From Acidobacteriaceae bacterium (GTDB lineage Bacteria > Acidobacteriota > Terriglobia > Terriglobales > Acidobacteriaceae), in contig DAIDKP010000006.1 in NCBI GenBank assembly GCA_027449965.1, forward strand, positions 29,647 to 93,646: a stretch of DNA of 64,000 nt. Direction: 5' to 3'. The notes under the pieces are model-generated. The model was given only the letters and a program-made list of their open reading frames with translations. It had not been told where the DNA came from and did not search any database. The position numbers were made by a program, and so were the translations under genes. This document shows positions 60,023 to 64,000 of this stretch, piece by piece (the first letter of the stretch is position 1; the number at the start of each line of letters is the position of its first letter).

Positions 60023-62134
60023 CTATTCGCTTTTGGGCTTGCCGGGCTGCTTGCCGGACCACTTGGGTTTGCCCTTGCTTTTGCCTTCGAACGAGTCGCG
60101 CCAGCGTTTTTTCTCGCGTGGCTTGCCGTCCGGACCCATCTTCTGCGTACTGTTGCGTCCGCCGGGTTGCGGCTTTTCTTCTTCCTGCCGCCACTTGCCG
60201 CTGCCGGGGCGCGCTGGCCCGCTGCGACCGAATGCGGGTCTGCCGGGTCGGGAAGAACCAGATTTGGCAAAGCCGGGTTTGGAGAAGCCAGTTCGAGCCG
60301 CACCGGGCTTGCCGAAGCTTCGTTCAGCGCCAGTGCGGTCGGAGGCAGTACGGTCGGAGGCCTGGGCACTGGGCCGGGAACGGGATGGGCCGTCGGGTCG
60401 AAACTGTCCGCCGGGACGACCTGAACCTGTGGGACGGCCTGAACCGCTGGGCCGCGAGGGTCGCGCAAAGCCGCCTTCGCGCTGGAAACCGGAACGCTTG
60501 AAACCGGAGTTTCGGTCCGAACCCGCACTGCGTCCGCCTGCACCGCGCTCGCGCGAATTTCTTTCTCCCGTTGTGCTGCGCTGCGGCCGATCCTGTCGCG
60601 ACTCGTCGCGGCGCATCGTCTGGCCGCTGCCGCGCTCGTCATCGAATCGCCCACGCTCTTTCCACGCAGGCCGCGGCGCTGCCGAACCTGCTTTGCGGTC
60701 GCCCAATCGCGGCGCTGAAGAGGGCGATGGTTTGCCGGTGAATCCGCGGCCATCGCGTCCGCCGCGCTCATGCCGCACGCTGCGGCCAGCTTCTTTGGGG
60801 AGCGCGATCGGTTCGCGTCGCCGCTTTGGCTTCCATTTGCCTTCAGCAGCCAGCCGCAGCAGCCGGAGTTCTTCCTCGTCCAGCTCGCGCACCTTGCCCG
60901 GCTCCTGATCCAGCTCGAGCGGACCATAACCGACGCGGCGAATCTTTTCCACGTGATGGCCGATCTCTTCAAACATCTTGCGCAGTTCGCGGTTGCGCCC
61001 TTCGATGAGCACCACTTCAAACCACGGATTGTCGCCCTGGCGGACCTTGCGAATCTGCGCTGGAGAGGTGCGCACGCGACCTTCGCCGCTGCCGGGGCGT
61101 CCGCGCTCGATAACCACGCCGGTGCGCAGCGTATCGAGTGTTGATTCGTCGGGATCACCGGCCACCTTGACGAGATAGCGCTTCTCCACTCCATGTGCGG
61201 CGCGCGTCAGCCCGTTGGCCAGCGGACCGTCGTTGGTGACCAGCAGCAAGCCTTCGCTGAGGTAATCGAGCCTGCCCACGGGATAGACGCGCTCGCGCAC
61301 TCCTTTGAAGAAGTCCATTACCGTCGGACGACCCTCCGGGTCGCTCACCGTGGTGACGTAGCCCTTGGGCTTGTTCAGCACGAAGTAGCGCATCCGCTCG
61401 GCAGCCTGCACGAGCTTGCCATCGACGCGCACATGATCGCGCCCGAGCAGCGCTCGTGAACCCGGCTCTGTGACGACCTGACCGTTGACCTGGACACGGC
61501 CTTCGGCGATCAGCTCTTCGGCGCGACGGCGCGAAGCCACTCCAGCCCTCGCCAGCAGCTTTTGCAGGCGTTCGCCGGCCTGCTCGTCTTCCGCAGGGAT
61601 TTCGGCAATCTCTTCCTCGTCTTCGCGTGAGTGCGCTGGCGGATGCTCGCTGCGGTTCTGGTTTTGATTCTCGCTCTTGCTGGACGCTTCGGAGAGGCTT
61701 GCCGGCAACGTTGGGGTGAGATGGAGAAGCGACTCTTCGGCTGGCGTGACTACATCCAGCGAAGCGACGGGCAAAACGGCTGCTTTCGGCTTCGCTGCCC
61801 GCCCGGGTTTGGAAGGAGATGGATCGGCAGGCCGGGCAGCATCCGGTCGCTGGCTTGCGGCGGGAGGCCGGACGGCGTGGCGGGCAGGCGCGATGGCAGG
61901 AGCCGGTGAGCCGAGGGGACGAGCGGCTTTGCGTTGCGGCTTGCGCTCCGCCTCGACGTTGATCTCCTCGACCACGAGGCCCGTGAATGGAGCCTCGGGG
62001 AGTTCCTGATCGTCCTGCTGCCAGTCCGTCGGCTGCGGTTTTCTTCGGCTGGGTGCGGTTCGGTTGGGCTTGGCCTGATTGGGTGCGGTGCGGCTGGGTG
62101 TGGTTCGCCTGGGCGGCGTTTGTTTCGGTGCCAT
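60023..62134 (-). CDS. rluB: RluB/RsuA-family 23S rRNA pseudouridine synthase with long disordered tails
   Basis: A 703-aa protein; typical family members are ~250-300 aa. The folded core (residues ~185-430) has an S4 RNA-binding domain (ERLQKLLARAGVASRRRAEE, LIAEGRVQVNGQVV) and a pseudouridine synthase domain: FVLNKPKGYVTTVSDPEGRP, VYPVGRLDYLSEGLLLVTND with the catalytic Asp, and VVLIEGRNRELRKMFEEIGH. The N-terminal ~185 residues are Pro/Ala/Lys-rich with repeated PNRTAPSR-like units. The C-terminal ~270 are Arg/Gly/Ser/Pro-rich (SGSGRPTGSGRPGG), probably disordered and RNA-binding. The core is RluB-like (target near 23S position 2605 in E. coli). scpB lies 50 bases upstream in the same direction. 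Confidence 0.92.
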   Translation of the reverse strand: MAPKQTPPRRTTPSRTAPNQAKPNRTAPSRRKPQPTDWQQDDQELPEAPFTGLVVEEINVEAERKPQRKAARPLGSPAPAIAPARHAVRPPAASQRPDAARPADPSPSKPGRAAKPKAAVLPVASLDVVTPAEESLLHLTPTLPASLSEASSKSENQNQNRSEHPPAHSREDEEEIAEIPAEDEQAGERLQKLLARAGVASRRRAEELIAEGRVQVNGQVVTEPGSRALLGRDHVRVDGKLVQAAERMRYFVLNKPKGYVTTVSDPEGRPTVMDFFKGVRERVYPVGRLDYLSEGLLLVTNDGPLANGLTRAAHGVEKRYLVKVAGDPDESTLDTLRTGVVIERGRPGSGEGRVRTSPAQIRKVRQGDNPWFEVVLIEGRNRELRKMFEEIGHHVEKIRRVGYGPLELDQEPGKVRELDEEELRLLRLAAEGKWKPKRRREPIALPKEAGRSVRHERGGRDGRGFTGKPSPSSAPRLGDRKAGSAAPRPAWKERGRFDDERGSGQTMRRDESRQDRPQRSTTGERNSRERGAGGRSAGSDRNSGFKRSGFQREGGFARPSRPSGSGRPTGSGRPGGQFRPDGPSRSRPSAQASDRTASDRTGAERSFGKPGAARTGFSKPGFAKSGSSRPGRPAFGRSGPARPGSGKWRQEEEKPQPGGRNSTQKMGPDGKPREKKRWRDSFEGKSKGKPKWSGKQPGKPKSE

Positions 62135-62184
62135 CGGGGTGCTCTTTTCTGACCATCTCGCGACAGTCGGTTGCGTGGTAAGAC

Positions 62185-63072
62185 CTAATTTTCCACTGGC
62201 TCGGAGATATCTTTCCGTACATCCACTTCTCGAGAATCCAATTCCTGTGCATCCACGGCGGCAAACAACTCCGGCTCTTCGGTAACTTCCGGTCCGTCGC
62301 TCAACTCCTCGGCGGCCATTTTTTCAAACTCTTCCATGGACGGGAGTTCGGAGAGATCCTTCAAACCGAAGCGCAGCAGAAATTCCCGGGTGGTTTTATA
62401 GAGCATTGGCCGCCCGACGACCTGCTTGCGGCCAGCGGTGGCGATGAGCTTGCGACTGATGAGCGAGCCCAGTACGCCGGCAGAATCGACGCCGCGAATC
62501 TCCGCCACTTCCGGCGCAGTGACCGGCTGCCGGTAGGCGACGACAGCGAGAGTTTCGAGCGCAGGCATACTGAGCCTGAGCGCTGGTTTGAGGCTTTTGA
62601 CGAACTGCCGGACGGCGTCGTGACACTCGGGCTTGGTGGCAAAGCGATAACCACCGGCGACCTCGCGAATCTCGATGCCACGGTACTCTGCCTGATACTC
62701 CTCCATCAATTCTTCGAGGATGTCGCGGAGGGACTCGCGGACGAGACGATCTTCGCGGCGCTTCTGTTGCTCACGAGCTTTGGCCAGGGACTCTTCGCTG
62801 GCGGGCTGCTCGGAATCTTCGGCTGCGGCAATCCGGGATGCGGACGGTGACTCCGGGCTGAGCGAGGGGCTTTCGTTGCCGAGGTCGAAGGCGGGCGCGG
62901 GTTCCTGCGCCTGCGCCGCGTCACTCCTCTGCGCCGCATCACTCCTCTGCGCGGCTTCGCGCTCGGCGTTCTGGGCCAGAACATCAAAGGCGAACAGATC
63001 GGCCATCTGGCCGAGTGTGATTGGCTCTTCGGCGGCATAGATCACCGCTTCCAGTTTTGCCTTCAGGCTCAT
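62185..63072 (-). CDS. scpB: Segregation and condensation protein B, with an internal insertion
   Basis: Non-SMC subunit of the bacterial condensin SMC-ScpA-ScpB, which organises chromosomes. It is 295 aa against ~190-200 usually. The two winged-helix regions are visible: LKAKLEAVIYAAEEPITLGQ at the N-terminus, and PALETLAVVAYRQPVTAPEV followed by AEIRGVDSAGVLGSLISRKL and GRPMLYKTTREFLLRFGL. Between the N-terminal helices a low-complexity insertion of ~70 residues (AQRSDAAQRSDAAQAQEP and a Ser/Pro/Glu stretch) interrupts the first domain. An acidic tail follows. GAGGATCAGG precedes ATG 63072. scpA is not found nearby. It probably forms an operon with rluB. Confidence 0.92.
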   Translation of the reverse strand: MSLKAKLEAVIYAAEEPITLGQMADLFAFDVLAQNAEREAAQRSDAAQRSDAAQAQEPAPAFDLGNESPSLSPESPSASRIAAAEDSEQPASEESLAKAREQQKRREDRLVRESLRDILEELMEEYQAEYRGIEIREVAGGYRFATKPECHDAVRQFVKSLKPALRLSMPALETLAVVAYRQPVTAPEVAEIRGVDSAGVLGSLISRKLIATAGRKQVVGRPMLYKTTREFLLRFGLKDLSELPSMEEFEKMAAEELSDGPEVTEEPELFAAVDAQELDSREVDVRKDISEPVEN

Positions 63073-63508
63073 CCTGATCCTCTTGCGGTCGCTGGCGGCG
63101 TGCGGAGAATTGCGCGGCCAGCGGTGTATCCCGAATCGAACGTTGGGGTCGCCGACGCACAGTTGCGGCGCGCTTGCACGACCCATCTCTCCATCCTACC
63201 GGAATTGGAGACGGAAGACTGCGGAGACAGACGGCAGCAGGGACGGACGTGCGTGCGGTCCGGAGCGGATCTTTCGGCTGCAACGGGTGCATCAAAATCC
63301 GATAAATGATTGATGAGTCTATGCTTGGGTGATTTTCTACCGATGAGGCTGCGATCTTTGGGGTCGGTCTACGGGTTGGGCAGGATTTTCGTTGATCGCG
63401 AAACCTGGGCGAAATGAGAACGGGGTGGGACGCGCGCACAAAAGAAGAGCTGGTGCGAGAATGGCTTTACCTGTGTGGCGAAGCCTTGTAGAATCGAGGC
63501 TGGCGCAG
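63073..63508 (-). other. Non-coding interval between scpB and tRNA-Thr
   Basis: This stretch of 436 bases has no convincing gene on either strand. It should contain the scpB promoter (minus) and the tRNA promoter (plus, possibly near 63470-63500). No repeat, riboswitch or terminator was recognised. Confidence 0.5.
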
Positions 63509-63584
<76 letters not shown>

Positions 63585-63720
63585 CTCCCGCCGCCATTCC
63601 ACCTGGAAATCCAGCCACCCGCTGTCCGCATGCCGGGCAAATCCCTTTCTTTTGTTCCGTTCCCAGCCAAAACCATTCCGGCCCACGTCCCGATTGCCTC
63701 CCCATCCCAACCGCGCGAAA

Positions 63721-63738
63721 TGTTACAGGAGTGTTACA
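63721..63738 (+). promoter_or_regulatory. TGTTACA-N4-TGTTACA direct repeat upstream of sixA-like gene
   Basis: Two perfect heptamers TGTTACA (63721-63727 and 63732-63738) separated by four bases give an 11-bp period. This is the 7-4-7 architecture of Pho boxes bound by PhoB/PhoP-type response regulators. It lies ~60 bases before the sixA-like start. The sequence differs from the E. coli consensus, so the regulator identity is inference. Confidence 0.45.
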
Positions 63739-63799
63739 ATCTCACTTGGGCGATCGCTGAAGTCCTTCCCCGGTCGCTGCTTCGATTCCCCTTTTTGCC

Positions 63800-64000
63800 A
63801 TGAATCTCTACGTGATGCGGCACGCCAACGCCGGTGTGCGCAAGGAAAATCCGGAGCTCGACGCGCGGCGCGGCCTCATCAAGGAAGGCAAGCAGCAGTG
63901 CATGCTGATGGCCGGGGTCCTCAGCGGACTGAGGGCGCAGGTGGACGCCATCGTCTCCAGTCCGCTCAAGCGCTCCCTGCAGACGGCCCAGTTCGTGGCC
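63800..64000 (+). CDS. SixA-like histidine phosphatase, 3' end missing
   Basis: The first 67 codons of a histidine-phosphatase (phosphoglycerate mutase-like) protein, cut by the window end. It begins NLYVMRHANAGVRKENPELD, where RHA is the RHG-type catalytic motif with the phospho-accepting His. IVSSPLKRSLQTAQFVA contains the second conserved Arg region (SPLKRSLQTA). The short start and lack of an insertion fit SixA, which removes phosphate from histidine of phosphotransfer proteins. GGA-type ribosome-binding sequence is weak. A possible Pho-box-like repeat precedes it. Whether polyphosphate genes follow cannot be seen. Confidence 0.88.
   Translation, partial: MNLYVMRHANAGVRKENPELDARRGLIKEGKQQCMLMAGVLSGLRAQVDAIVSSPLKRSLQTAQFVA

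Noticed and set aside
59776..60501. Plus-strand frames of ~240-375 codons at the end of the rluB-like gene
   Set aside because: Antisense shadows of the RG-rich tail of the pseudouridine synthase, with no conserved content.

Overview
The window is a 64 kb chromosomal stretch from a GC-rich, free-living heterotroph, most likely an Acidobacteriota (class Terriglobia). This is inferred, not proven. The basis is the mix of an Oar-type TonB receptor with an N-terminal carboxypeptidase-regulatory domain, a membrane winged-helix regulator of the kind common in that phylum, DUF4382 and FG-GAP secreted proteins, and co-occurring class I and class II ribonucleotide reductases. Genes lie on both strands in short operons. 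There are no rRNA genes, prophages, IS elements or CRISPR arrays. One tRNA is present (Thr-CGT). The first gene (dnaK) and the last (sixA-like) are cut by the window edges.

Layout. 0-4.5 kb: 3' part of dnaK with its terminator, one copy of a dispersed ~160 bp repeat, a Xre-RES toxin-antitoxin pair with its own promoter/operator, and an AT-richer patch with two unrecognised genes, one split by a frameshift at a G6 tract. 4.6-11.3 kb: B12-dependent class II RNR (nrdJ), alpha carbonic anhydrase, metK and a RodZ-like protein. 11.5-17 kb: secreted FG-GAP protein, DUF971, a PIN/TRAM membrane protein, then an ECF sigma / anti-sigma-like / DUF4252 / secreted-protein cassette. 17-22 kb: pyrR-pyrB-pyrC and two envelope proteins. 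22-27.8 kb: CocE-type hydrolase, prfA-prmC, zinc alcohol dehydrogenase. 27.8-34.4 kb: histidine operon hisI-G-(DC)-B-H-F-A, read leftward, preceded by a complete-looking translation-coupled attenuator. 34.5-40.9 kb: ComEA-like protein, RND efflux pair, YhhQ-type transporter and an unrecognised gene. 40.9-45 kb: hslV-hslU followed tightly by a TonB receptor. 45-53 kb: Tat-type aldo/keto reductase, lipoproteins, and class I RNR nrdA-nrdB. 53-59.5 kb: membrane winged-helix regulator, Oar-like TonB receptor and a secreted phosphodiesterase-like protein. 59.5-64 kb: second copy of the dispersed repeat, rluB-like pseudouridine synthase with very long disordered tails, scpB, tRNA-Thr and the start of a SixA-like phosphatase.

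The most interesting signals are regulatory. (1) A his leader peptide with six His codons in ten, preceded by a TTGACA-type promoter and followed by a GC hairpin plus U-rich tract. A 7-nt segment just after the His codons can pair with the terminator's 5' arm, as expected for classical attenuation. (2) hisD and hisC form one uninterrupted gene. (3) The class I and class II RNR operons both carry paired NrdR-box-like motifs 30-31 bp apart over their promoters. (4) Perfect 11-bp direct repeats flank the -10 of the toxin-antitoxin operon, three TTTACCC heptamers sit upstream of the Oar-like receptor, and a 7-4-7 direct repeat resembling a Pho box sits upstream of sixA. (5) A structured repeat is present in two copies 58 kb apart.
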